64,000 nt of DNA. Source: Branchiostoma floridae (taxonomy: Eukaryota; Chordata; Leptocardii; Amphioxiformes; Branchiostomatidae). Under the pieces are notes generated by a model. That model saw only the letters and a list, made by a program, of their open reading frames with translations, had not been told where the DNA came from and made no database searches. Made by a program: the position numbers and the translations under genes. Position 1 is the first letter of the stretch. Each line of letters begins with the position of its first letter. The stretch spans positions 9,534,896-9,598,895 of the forward strand of contig NC_049988.1 of the NCBI RefSeq assembly GCF_000003815.2. Reading direction: 5' to 3'. Shown here piece after piece: positions 54,430 to 64,000 of this stretch.

Positions 54430-54570
54430 GATTAGGTGTCCATTTACACCTGGGTGGAGTAAGGAACTTGGGTTGAATGCCTTTCCCAAGGACACAACGG
54501 TAACAGCAGGGATTGAATCCATCACATTTCGTTATACCGTGATTGCTTGTATATCCTGACTACAAGGCCA
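54430..54570 (-). repeat. SINE-like fragment (tRNA-related words)
   Basis: ACACCTGGGTGGAGTAAGGA, TGCCTTTCCCAAGGACACAA and AGGGATTGAATCC are arranged as in tRNA-derived dispersed repeats common in deuterostomes. The B-box-like segment would read on the minus strand (GGATTCAATCC), one base off consensus. No complete unit is visible. Confidence 0.35.
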
Positions 54571-55500
54571 TATATAGGTGCCACACGGTATTAGTAGAAT
54601 TTGAAGAATACAGTACACTCCCACCAACTAATATGACGTCAAGAGGTCAAGGGTGACACACCTGGCGTGTCTGGCTAGACATTGTGTCCTTGTGAAATAC
54701 GCCTTACACGACTTTCTTTCCTCCACCCAGTTATAAGAATAGGTCTCTGACTTCAGTTGGGTCGGTAAAAGGCGATGTAAGAAGAGGGATGGGCTCCGCC
54801 TTCCAATATCGTGCCCTATACACAACCCACTGCCACTACGGCCTGTATAAGGCTATGGCACTACCGTTACCATTATGTACCGCAGAATGACAAATCTTAA
54901 CGTCCAAAATGAGATTTTCTACAGTACCTCTTTCTCCACATGGCAACAGTTTGAGGCGTCTCTTTGTAGAATTCTCCCCGACCATTGCAGCAATTTGTTG
55001 GTGCGCCCGACTGACTCCTGGCGCGTTGTAAAGAGCCAATAGATTTTGTTGTACTACAAACGACGCGGCCGTACAGGGTGTAATAGGAATAACGACGTTT
55101 CTAGGTTTTATCACGACTGGCCCTGAAGAGCTCTCTGTTTGGGCCAAGCTCGCTTCCACCTTGTGTTGGGCAATTTGTCACGTATAGGCCATACCGTGTC
55201 CCTGACCGCACATGCAGGCACTGTGTATCTTTCTAAAACATGATAGCTTATGGTGTAAATGTATAAAAGAGTTGGGCGTGAATTACAAATTTGTATCATA
55301 TTTCTAGACAGCGGCTCCTCGACCGAATAAACAATAAACATAAAGATTTATTGGCGAACGGGCTGCATGCATTGTTTATAGATTCAAACAAAATGTTATC
55401 AGAATTTCACGAGGCACAAGTTTTATCTGTCTCGTGCGAGGCGCTTTCTATCAAGTCAGTCTAGGTTGAACGTCGTAAGAAAACTAATTAATTTTGCGAT
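54571..55500. other. No gene supported
   Basis: A 107-codon minus-strand frame (54836-55159) and a partly overlapping one (55111-55341) have no recognised domain and no clear splice context; the first has no ATG. Confidence 0.3.
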
Positions 55501-55600
55501 NNNNNNNNNNNNNNNNNNNNNNNNNNNNNNNNNNNNNNNNNNNNNNNNNNNNNNNNNNNNNNNNNNNNNNNNNNNNNNNNNNNNNNNNNNNNNNNNNNNN
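55501..55600. other. Assembly gap (100 N)
   Basis: Run of exactly 100 N. Confidence 0.99.
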
Positions 55601-55744
55601 GGAAACACTCAGATGTTCAAACATTTTACTAATGACGTGCACAAGCCGATTTCTTAATTGTAATCAAACGGCGGATATGAAATTGATTTGGTTGTGGCAG
55701 GGCGCCCGAAACAACAACAAAACGGTACAGGAAACAAAACTGCT

Positions 55745-55792
55745 GGCGGTAAATGGAACCATCAGTTGGCGGTAAATGGAACCATCAGTTGG
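55745..55792 (+). repeat. Tandem duplication, 23 bp x 2
   Basis: GGCGGTAAATGGAACCATCA then GTT occurs twice head to tail without a difference, followed by GGCGTAG. Confidence 0.9.
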
Positions 55793-55811
55793 CGTAGTTT
55801 ACATTATTCGC

Positions 55812-55951
55812 ACTCTCTACTTCCTTCTGATCCTACGGTAGCATGAGATAGTATCATAAAACCACAGGTAAGCAAATGACACTCCTGGGTCGGCCACACT
55901 CCTTTACCAGCTTTGATACTATCTTATGCCACCGTAGGATCTGCTTGGAGA
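55812..55951. mobile_element. hAT-type fold-back MITE (second copy of the 31559 family)
   Basis: CTGATCCTACGGTAGCATGA then GATAGTATCAT mirrors GATACTATCTTATGCCACCG then TAGGATCTGCTTGGAGA. CTCCTTTACCAGCTTTGATA is shared with 31660-31685. The left TAGTCTCCAAGCAG end is eroded. Confidence 0.7.
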
Positions 55952-56697
55952 TTAACTCTTTACCGCCTAATACATGTGTTAGGCCCCGGTCACACACGCA
56001 CACGATTTAAAGCGATGGGATTTCGTGCCTATCTCTGGAGTCAGTTTGCCGAGCGGGCTGTTTGCAGACGGCTCCCCGAAATATGTTTTTCACTATTAAG
56101 CAGGAAAACATTACAGCCTGGTATCCAACGACTAGGTCTACATTTGAAGAAAAACGTTCAGGTGGCTATTCATAGGTGAAAACGTACGACGCTGGAAAAA
56201 ATTGAACATCGCTGGATGCCACGCGACGGCTAATTTTTTCCTACGATTTACCTGTAATTTCCGCAATCATCGTGCAATTTACGGAGCACACTATGATAAG
56301 TATACATCGTAGGATGTATGTGGCCAGAACTTCCACCAAGCCTTGTATTACACTATGGCGATTGGGAGGTTTCATTTCCCTTGTCAATGGGGGTGCAGCA
56401 AAACCATTTCCTATCAAGGAAGTTGTCAATATGACGTCCCCGTTCCTATGACGTCAATGGGTGATTTTTACATATCTACAAGATCGAAATAGGGGAAGTG
56501 CCGGGCATGATAACATACACGAGAGGAAGTGTAATAAAATTCAAAAGTGGCAAGAGCCTTGAAATAAGTGTCAATCATACGCACCTGGGTGCCTTTCGTG
56601 GCGGAATACATGGCCTGTCACCAATAATCACAGAACAAAATCAGGTGATTCAAGGTTCTACGCATGTGCAGAGAAATGTATCGTGGATAATATGTCA
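55952..56697. other. Possible solo end; otherwise nothing recognised
   Basis: GGCCCCGGTCACACACGCAC (55982 on) resembles a GGTCACA-type transposon end like that at 56975, but no matching right end is found. Confidence 0.3.
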
Positions 56698-56850
56698 AAT
56701 GTGAGGGCCCCTGAGACATAAACAAAACACGTCCTTGGCATTGCTATGCAAATAAAGAAAATGGTGTCGACAAGATTCGTTTACAAGTTAGGGGTTTTCA
56801 CCTATTACCCACAATGCGTTACCCTGCGCATGCGTACTTGGAATCTTGAA
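56698..56850 (-). repeat. Dispersed repeat fragment (partner of 14163)
   Basis: The complement shares GTTTATGTCTCAGGGGCC and a GCGCATGCG-containing segment with 14163-14345. Confidence 0.45.
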
Positions 56851-56974
56851 CATCCTTGTAATATTAAACCTCAATAACAACGGAGTAAGGGGAAATCGTC
56901 TCCTTTTGACGTTTTTCTTCGGAGTAGGTGTTTTTAGGATTATTAGAACGCTAAAATATGAAATAGACATATTT

Positions 56975-57240
56975 TAGAGTCCGGTCACATAGGTCGTGCG
57001 ATCGTCGTACGATTGTGATGCCATAGGATTTTCAAGCAGGCTGTGAGTGTGACATAGTCAACCACCGGATCCAGTCAGAAGGATCCAAAACATAAAGATA
57101 ATAAAGGGTATTTTAATAAAGGAACAGCCTTTTGTGTACCAAGACAGTTGAACTTTGCAAGACACGAACATTTTCGTCCTCCAAAATGCCCGAAGTTAGC
57201 GATCGTACGATGATCACACGACCTGTGTGACCGCGCCCTT
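56975..57240. mobile_element. MITE with GGTCACA-type TIRs
   Basis: AGAGTCCGGTCACATAGGTC then GTGCGATCGTCGTACGAT mirrors GATCGTACGATGATCACACG then ACCTGTGTGACCGCGCCCTT, about 37 bp with a few mismatches. The interior is non-coding. 266 bp. Confidence 0.8.
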
Positions 57241-58289
57241 AAATACACTCAGCTACGCAGAATTAAATATATGAATACACAAAAATATGACTACTTTTAG
57301 GAAGCTGTATCCTTTAAAGCCTATCTACGCACCAGTATTCGTCATTTTGGAGTGGTACCCAATATATAGCCGGCACCTCTGCACTGTCATTGACTCGCAC
57401 AAAGAGCCCTCGCACAATGAATGTATTCCATTAACCTTTCACGGCACCGGCATTTGTTGAGGGGATCCATGAAGCTACAGAGCCCATCAGCTCATAGCAA
57501 GGCAATTTCAAAGTTCAACAGACCTTTCACTACTGTCTACCACTACATCTTCACAACTTGAGATGGCATCGAAATGTTTTTTTTTTTTCAGCGGAACATT
57601 CGATATGTGACCTTGGAATAGATTTATGATAGAACCTTCCACTGTACTGTGCAGATAGCCAAGTGTAATGGTTTGATCATGTGCGATAATGGAATGGGTG
57701 CGGCATTCATATTTCGTAGCCGTAAATTTCATACTTCATGGGCCAACTTTGAGAGAAGAAATTCCGTGATAAACTCTCAGTGCCTGTGGCTAGTTTCTGC
57801 TCGGAATTCAATTTGTGGAAGTATATCGACGTCTTCCTGTTGCCAGCCTTAAAACAATGGTTGAGAAGACATGCTTTATCTCCATATAACATATTCTAAA
57901 TCATCGTAACAGTCGGTCGCATGCAAGGGACCAAAATAACCACTGGCAAGCCGCTAAACAAAATCGAAGGGAAGCTCGCATGTAAAACCGATACTTCACT
58001 CCCTCATGACAAAGTGCCTCTTGTTATGAGAGTTTACGTTTGAAGTACGGCGATGTCGCCAGTTCAGAATTGACTACCCGCTAGATTTATGGACGTTTCC
58101 GTGCGCGCCATCTATAACGTTAACGACCATCATACAATGTACCACAGTCGGTCTTAACTTTACCGCTGATGTACCTAGCTTACGTAAGTCATGTAAGCTC
58201 TACACATCAATGAAGACCTACTACAGGATATGACAAAACAGACAATATAAGATACGAGGTGTCGTACCAAATCGTGTGTGATAAATGGT
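57241..58289. other. No feature recognised
   Basis: Nothing recognised. Confidence 0.35.
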
Positions 58290-58500
58290 GTCATGGCAGC
58301 GCAGTATTAGAAAATAAGCTGGTTCGGGGTTTGAAGTGACTATGAGCAGTATGATGCACTATGGGTAATGTATCAAAATTGTGAAAAGTTAGGTCAGGGG
58401 ACTTTAACTTTGATCGTAGTGCAATATTTGAAAATAAGCTAGTTCAGGGTTTAAAGTTGGTATGAGCAGAATGATGCACTGTGGGATAAAATTGTCGAAA
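58290..58500 (+). repeat. Diverged tandem duplication, about 120 bp x 2
   Basis: GAAAATAAGCTGGTTCGGGG and GAAAATAAGCTAGTTCAGGG lie 120 bp apart, each followed by ATGAGCAG(T/A)ATGATGCACT. About 15% divergence. Confidence 0.8.
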
Positions 58501-59329
58501 ATGTGTCAAAATTGTCAAAACTTTAATATGTAAGATCAAGGACCTGCAACTTTAACATCATGTCACACGATGCATCACACTGCGCATGCGTAATGCAAAC
58601 CAACGTTTACAAGCTCAATCATGAACGTCAAATCGAGAAGTATAACTGGACGTCGTTGCGACAGAAAATGGCCAGAACATTCGTTACGTTGTTATCGATT
58701 CACGGTCACTTTGACTTTAATCAATGGCTAATTGGCAATCTTTCTAGAGTGGAAATAAATTCAAATTGAAATGAACCATAAACATAAATTCACCTGCAGT
58801 AAAACTTTAGTCCTTGCTTGACTCTTACGAGCGTCCTTTCCTCTTGTCCTCTATAAAACTTTATATGGAGTCGCAGTACTATCGAAAACATGGGACTGCA
58901 GACCCTACCAGCGTAACTAAATGGTCCATTACAAACCCCAGGAACACCTATCTACATTACAGAAAGTTTCAATGTTCACTCATGATGATTCCATCAAAAG
59001 TACACCATACATGTCCGCAGCTGTGGCCTTGGCGGGCCCCCCAGACGCACCGAACTGTCGGGACGTGTGTGGCATACTAGGTGCTGTCTGGAGACGTGAC
59101 TTGGATTGGGTAGTCAAGACTGTAGCTGCGCTTCGTTAGAACGTATCGCAAAAGGTTGACGTGTTCGCGCCTATAGGGACGATATCCCCTCTGTAGTTTC
59201 AAAATGTGGCATCATTTGCAAGGGACAAAATTCTGATGCAACACTGACCAAACATCCAACAGAAACCGTGATGAGTTCTATTGTGACAACAAGACAACAC
59301 CCACTGTAACAAACACTACGTCACCTTTA
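58501..59329. other. No feature recognised
   Basis: Nothing recognised. Confidence 0.35.
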
Positions 59330-59518
59330 TCCGCGGGTTTACCTATATCCGTTGTATTTAGAAACGGGATATTTAGGAATGTCAAGTCGACGGACGGCTG
59401 TTTCCAATCAACATTTTGTCAAATCAGAGCAGTTTGAAACCACCGTCCGTCAACATGATATCCTTAGATACCCTGCGTGTAACAACGGATATAGGATACC
59501 CGGCGAATAAAGGTGAAC
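59330..59518. mobile_element. Fold-back MITE, TTCACCTTTATCC family (copy 2)
   Basis: GTCACCTTTATCCGCGGGTT then TACCTATATCCGTTG mirrors CAACGGATATAGGATACCCG then GCGAATAAAGGTGAAC. Middle words ACCACCGTCCGTCAACATGA match ACTACCGTCCGTAGACTTGA in copy 1 (10030). Confidence 0.8.
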
Positions 59519-61153
59519 AACTAGCATTACATTCTTGATAACACATTGATGCAACTGAGGCGCCCACCATGCTAGCACCCAGTCAAGGATGAAAATGTGT
59601 CTAGTTTTTGTTGACACACTTTGCCACTTATAAGTGACGAATACAAACAATTCGCTAGCAAGGTTGATCTCACCAGAGTCCCACATGTTTTAACGCATCG
59701 TGTGTGCACTTTAGTGCAATTATCCTTATACTATAGAAACCAGCAAGGACATTCGCTTCAACGGTTCAAGAACAAACGTGGTTATAAATGGTACACTTGA
59801 CATCATTTAGAACACCAGTGTAGAATAACAGTACCTGAAACGAATTCTTTAATAGGGGAGTCGTTTGGTATCTCTATTCAATTGTTGTTTCTTACCACAC
59901 GGCAATAACACGTTTGCAGGGGCCCGGCTGGCAATTTTACCGGAATAAAAATAGAACAGCGGCAGAAGCAATCGTGATGATACAGGTCAGTTCACAACGG
60001 TTTGTTTTTATATAACATACATCAGGGACATCCCGTTTCATCGTGTATCCTGTCGGAAATGCCAAGGTTATATCATATGACATGCCAAAAATCAATATGA
60101 GAGAAATAACAGAGGAAAAAGGGATGGACGATTCCCAATGATATGCATACATTCAGAAGTATTAGAAGATAAAATTCTTAAGAGATTTCTATTGTGCAAT
60201 TCATCATTAAGGTAAACATGCATAAAAGAGCCGATTATCTATTTTCATTTATTAAAAACAACAATCAGAGAACATTGCATGAGCCCAATCATCAATCATA
60301 TTCAGAAAGGAGTTTTTTTCCAATATCAACAGTACTTTCAAATATGTTGAGATTTAAAAACAAACTCTTATCTGTTACGGCAGATGGTCTTCAAGTTTCA
60401 GACAGTTAGAGAAGGAACAGAGACCGTAGAAAGAAATCAGCAGAAGCCAAATGAATTTTAGGACCATCAGGACAATCCTATATAACTTCCATCACTACAT
60501 TCATTAAGCATCCCGACACTGGGATGTGGTAAGAGGCTGAAATGGATGAATTATTTTTACATTTTAGCTCAAAGCAAACGTCACTACCAACATGCATCAC
60601 AATTGATGTCACAGCCTAAGGGGGCACACCTGCCTCGATGAAAATTTATTTATGGATAAAAATTGTCAGAACCATGCGTCATTGACTACTTCATAATCAC
60701 ATGATGTTTATTTTCTACGCACTGATAGAAAATTGATATCCTTTCATCAACGAAATGGCTTGAAGTTATCATTGCAACACTTTTATCTCACATACGAGGT
60801 CAGAATAATCTGTTTTTCTGATATGCAGTGATTTTGGCCTGAGGTTTTTTTCAAAAGACATGAGAAAATACCGTTTATAGGAGATGTACATCTTTAATTG
60901 TCGACAAACAATTTAAAATGAACAAAAAAATTTTCCATTATACAAGTCTATCCACAAAGTTGTCGAAATGGTGTGGGAGTTTGATAAAGACCTGTGTATC
61001 ACAATCATTCTTTCTAACTTCATTCTTGGCACGATCCTTCCCAGCTCATCACACTTCAACAGAATAAGAATTACGGTAAACCCTATGATTAAATACCTCT
61101 TCAGCGAGTGCAGCCCTGAAATGTAGGATTGAAGCTTTCCTGTGTCGTTCGCA
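59519..61153. other. No feature recognised
   Basis: AT-rich, no element ends or exons that I can support. Confidence 0.35.
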
Positions 61154-61533
61154 AGGAATACGTTTTCATCTGCATTCTTTGTGGCTGTCACGAGAAATCA
61201 TTGAAGGCCGCGTTCAGGACTGGAGTCTTCCAGCAAGTGCCCATGGCCAAACGGCCACTCCTTCAACTAAATCTCTGGCATCAGCTACGGGCTATTGTAT
61301 CAAACTATAGATCCACAAGGAATATGTACTCATCTGAATTCTCTGTAGCCCTCACAAGAAATCCCAGAAAGCACCATGACGATAGCATAATCCTTGACGG
61401 ACGTGTCCAGAACTGCAGCCTTCTAGCAGGTGCCCAAGCGAGCGCTCCTTCATCTAAACCTCTGGCATCAACCACGTTCTATTGTATCGAACTGTCGATT
61501 CTCATGGGAAACACTGTCTCAAAGTTTTACTAG
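61154..61533 (+). repeat. Diverged tandem duplication, 164-bp offset
   Basis: AAGGAATACGTTTTCATCTG (61154) and AAGGAATATGTACTCATCTG (61318) begin two related blocks that share CATTCTTTGTGGCTGTCACG/GAATTCTCTGTAGCCCTCAC and CTTCAACTAAATCTCTGGCA/CTTCATCTAAACCTCTGGCA. A plus-strand open frame (61129-61533, 134 codons) spans both blocks but shows no domain. A third, weaker copy is at 62209. Confidence 0.75.
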
Positions 61534-62208
61534 TCGTACAAGGGAAACTATTCAAACGATAAATTTGCATCAGCAGGATTTACTTATAGAAAATGCTGAA
61601 ATTGAAATCATTTATTTTAAGATTATCCTGTAGCAAAAATCGAACGCAAGGACATGTTGGCCAACGTTGTGCGACTGCAGAGAGACTGTTAAGGTTATAA
61701 TTACAGCGAAAATGGTAACTATTTTATATATGTAGTACCAACCCCTATAATTGCAGTCGTCACACATCGTTACCGACATGTACGCATCAGGAAAATTCCC
61801 TGTAATCACAGATAAGTACATTTAGCTTGGGGTTATCTTCGGAACAGCCCACTCACCTAAACTCTCAATGTGAGAGGGTCTGCGAATCAGTCTTCCATTT
61901 GATTTGATTACGTCCCTTAACCAACATTTATTCAGGGTAAAACTTCGTGCGAGATAGATCAGTAGTTATTCTCGTTTAAGAGGCAAGAAGAAGGAAGGGG
62001 AGTTTTCTAATTTTTAAACTTGAATGTTGAAGAATCAGACATCCACCCAAAGCCTTCCTCGCAGTCGATAGTCCTATCTTTATTCGAGTCACGACACTAT
62101 GATTGTAAGTATAGCATTTCTTCAGAATCGACTCCAGGGCTTTGAACATGCTTCTCCGTTACGTGTATGAGTCAGGGACCTTTTCTGTACTCTAAATATC
62201 TCTTTGGG
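61534..62208. other. No feature recognised
   Basis: Nothing recognised. Confidence 0.35.
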
Positions 62209-62375
62209 AATATGTCCTCATCTGCATTCCCTGTAGCAATCCCGAGAAGTGTATACATGAAGGTCCTGGAAGCTTGGGTTCAAGAGTAGTGACTCCATAA
62301 AAGCACACCGGCACTTAAACCTAGCAACAACCATGTGCCATTCACTTAGAACTGTCAATCCTCATTAGTAAAACT
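62209..62375 (+). repeat. Third copy of the 61154 repeat
   Basis: GGGAATATGTCCTCATCTGC then ATTCCCTGTAGC, followed later by GAACTGTCAATCCTCATTAG, aligns in order with the blocks at 61154 and 61318. Confidence 0.65.
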
Positions 62376-63232
62376 ATCGATATGTTTTAACCGTGGAGGA
62401 AATAAGCCAATCATAACGTTACAGTTTTCGCGTAGTAATTGCATTCCCCTTGAAGGTGTCAACGAGATGAATTTCATTTTTCTTCCTTGTATGTAGATCA
62501 GAGATATTGCTGTCTATATTAATGTTGTTGATAACTCCAATGGCGTATTAAATCAATTATGAAATCAATATTCAACCATTGCTTTATCTTACAGCAGTTC
62601 GCTTTAACGTATCATTTTTTACATTACTTTTTAAGAGGGAGGTTCCGTTCAATAGAACAGAACCTTCTTAAAGCAAAGAAATTGAAGCTTTGTTTAAAGG
62701 AGTCCTCAAGTGCACAAGAGGGCGTTATTTTCCGATTTAATTTTAGGAATTAAAACATGCATGCTACTTCACATTATACGACAAAATAACCACTTGTCTC
62801 GTGTTCATAAAAAAAGCATTCAATATTGTGCTTAACTCCCCAAGTACTCTTTGATTCAATAAAGTAAGCTCAGTCTATGGCTATTGTACAAGTTGTCCGA
62901 CATGACCTGACAAAAGTTCGGTTACAGAACCAATTTGAGGGGCAATGTCTTGTCTCGTCTTTGTGTTGTTTGATGTCTTGCAACCAATTGGCCGCCTTAA
63001 CTTGGTGTGCACATCGCCCCTCATATATGTCGAAAATATTCACCATAAAGGAAGTGTCTATACGTATAGGAAATGCACGGGTAGGGTCTGCATGGGTCTA
63101 GTGAGATTTACAAACACACCTTGCGTAATTCACCACAAGTGAAATTCTGAAAAAAAGGTTGCTGGTTGTGAATTCATTGATAAATAATCTATTGGAAAAT
63201 AACACCCCCTTCTGGAGTTTAGGACCCCTTTA
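62376..63232. other. No feature recognised
   Basis: Nothing recognised. Confidence 0.35.
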
Positions 63233-63645
63233 AAGAAAAATGGTCGAAGATAATCTTTCTTAATATGTTTCTTTCATGTCTTGTCTCCGCTACTCTAGAT
63301 CTACTGGACCTGTCAGGGGAAATTGGGTTTACGTTACAATTCTTGCTGTCTTTTTTTATCATGAATTCAATCAGGAAGGTTCCTTTCAACAGAAGACACT
63401 TGATGCTTCAAAGGGTTTGCTATGAAGGTATCCTGTTGAGGAAGTGTTCAAAGAAAAATGGGACGATGATCGTTTTTCTTATGTTTCTTTCATCTCAGTT
63501 CCAGCCATTGTCTAGAAGTCCCACCTGAAAAGAAGTTTCCACTTTTGTTGAGACAATGTTTGAAGAACAAAATGCACGAGTGTCGGACGTATGTCTTATG
63601 TTTCTTTCATGTCGAGTCTCCGCCATGCTCCGTTGGATCTGCTAG
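63233..63645 (+). repeat. Diverged repeat, ATGTTTCTTTCAT unit, three copies
   Basis: TATGTTTCTTTCATGTCTTG (63263), TATGTTTCTTTCATCTCAGT (63480) and TATGTTTCTTTCATGTCGAG (63597) each follow a block with AAGAAAAATGG or a similar phrase; the first and last go on as TCTCCGCTACTCTAGATCTA / TCTCCGCCATGCTCCGTTGG. Spacing is irregular (about 217 and 117 bp). Confidence 0.6.
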
Positions 63646-63877
63646 CGAAAATGTCACACAACCAATATGGAGAGGAAGATAAGTTACTATCTCCTGTGAC
63701 AATACCGCCAAGTTATGTCACGCACCAGGACTGATGCATTTACCATTTACGATACATTGAGCAATATCCATTAGTTGATGTTCCTCCCATTGCCAGGACA
63801 AAAAAAAGGAAAAAAAAAACGCTAAACATTACTGTCCTATGATAACGGATATTTGAACACGTCAATGTTGGGTTGGT
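63646..63877. other. No feature recognised
   Basis: Poly-A-like stretch at 63800-63820. Confidence 0.35.
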
Positions 63878-64000
63878 AAAGCTTAGGTCCCAAGAGGGAA
63901 AAGGGGCGCTGCTGGGCAGTTCACGGGCTGTTTTGGGGCATGGTCGGGCGTGACCCATGCGTGGCCCCGTGGGGTATTTTGGGGCCCGGCCGGGCCCCGG
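63878..64000 (+). mobile_element. GC-rich AAGGCTTAGGT-family element, cut by window end
   Basis: AAAGCTTAGGTCCCAAGAGG, then GCGTGGCCCCGTGGGGTATT and GGGGCCCGGCCGGGCCCCGG match the left half of the element at 10730. The right part lies beyond the window. Confidence 0.7.

Noticed and set aside
54836-55159. 107-codon minus-strand frame
   Set aside because: Starts at GTG after an in-frame stop, no recognised domain, weak acceptor context. It could be an exon but cannot be supported.
58367-58380. ProtoRAG-like CACTATG terminal heptamer
   Set aside because: A 7-bp match alone is expected by chance; no paired inverted end, 5-bp duplication or RAG-like coding sequence is present.

Overview
The window is non-coding-rich eukaryotic (metazoan) DNA. 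It has no bacterial-style gene layout, no intact protein-coding gene, eight runs of N from scaffolding, long dinucleotide microsatellites, polyadenylation-type 3' ends of non-LTR retrotransposons, and a very dense set of small terminal-inverted-repeat (TIR) elements. The density and style of the GC-rich TIR elements, the fold-back MITEs and the LINE remnants suggest a marine invertebrate deuterostome, most likely a lancelet (Branchiostoma). That assignment is inference from general character; no gene in the window fixes it.

Layout. 1-12 kb: mostly unremarkable sequence with a tRNA-like pol III promoter (2.38 kb) abutting a dispersed repeat (2.47-3.13 kb), two (CA)n tracts, a LINE 3' tail and two MITEs; two large gaps. 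12.6-24.5 kb: a run of MITE families (several in multiple copies), a 0.9 kb polypurine minisatellite, a 1.06 kb GC-rich TIR element, and a nested MITE-in-MITE at 22.4-22.85 kb that fixes the TA target duplication of one family. 24.7-34.7 kb: AT-rich, low-repeat sequence carrying weak signs of one minus-strand gene (CpG-rich first exon with GTAAGT donor near 34.5 kb; possible terminal exon near 25.7 kb), with two large unrelated minisatellites (27.06-28.35 kb, with a 109-bp higher-order unit; 28.43-29.64 kb, 56-bp unit) in between. 35-39 kb: fold-back elements, a TTCCCCGT array and a 2.6 kb composite region bounded by matching inverted ends. 40.5-43.6 kb: a TTCACAC-ended element, a LINE 3' end, and a 1.6 kb mariner-like element (TA duplication) that contains a 641-bp TTAA-flanked palindrome and sits in a repeat whose unoccupied paralogue lies 0.6 kb away. 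44.8-47.6 kb: a pile-up of at least four broken non-LTR retrotransposon pieces. 48-64 kb: further MITE copies, a second, inverted copy of the 830-bp element with a CAGCAACCGA array, an isolated candidate terminal exon at 49.6 kb, and diverged tandem duplications.

Nothing here forms an operon or pathway. The main biological content is a record of successive transposition, with several nested insertions that let element ends and target-site duplications be read directly from the sequence. The protein-coding calls are all tentative.
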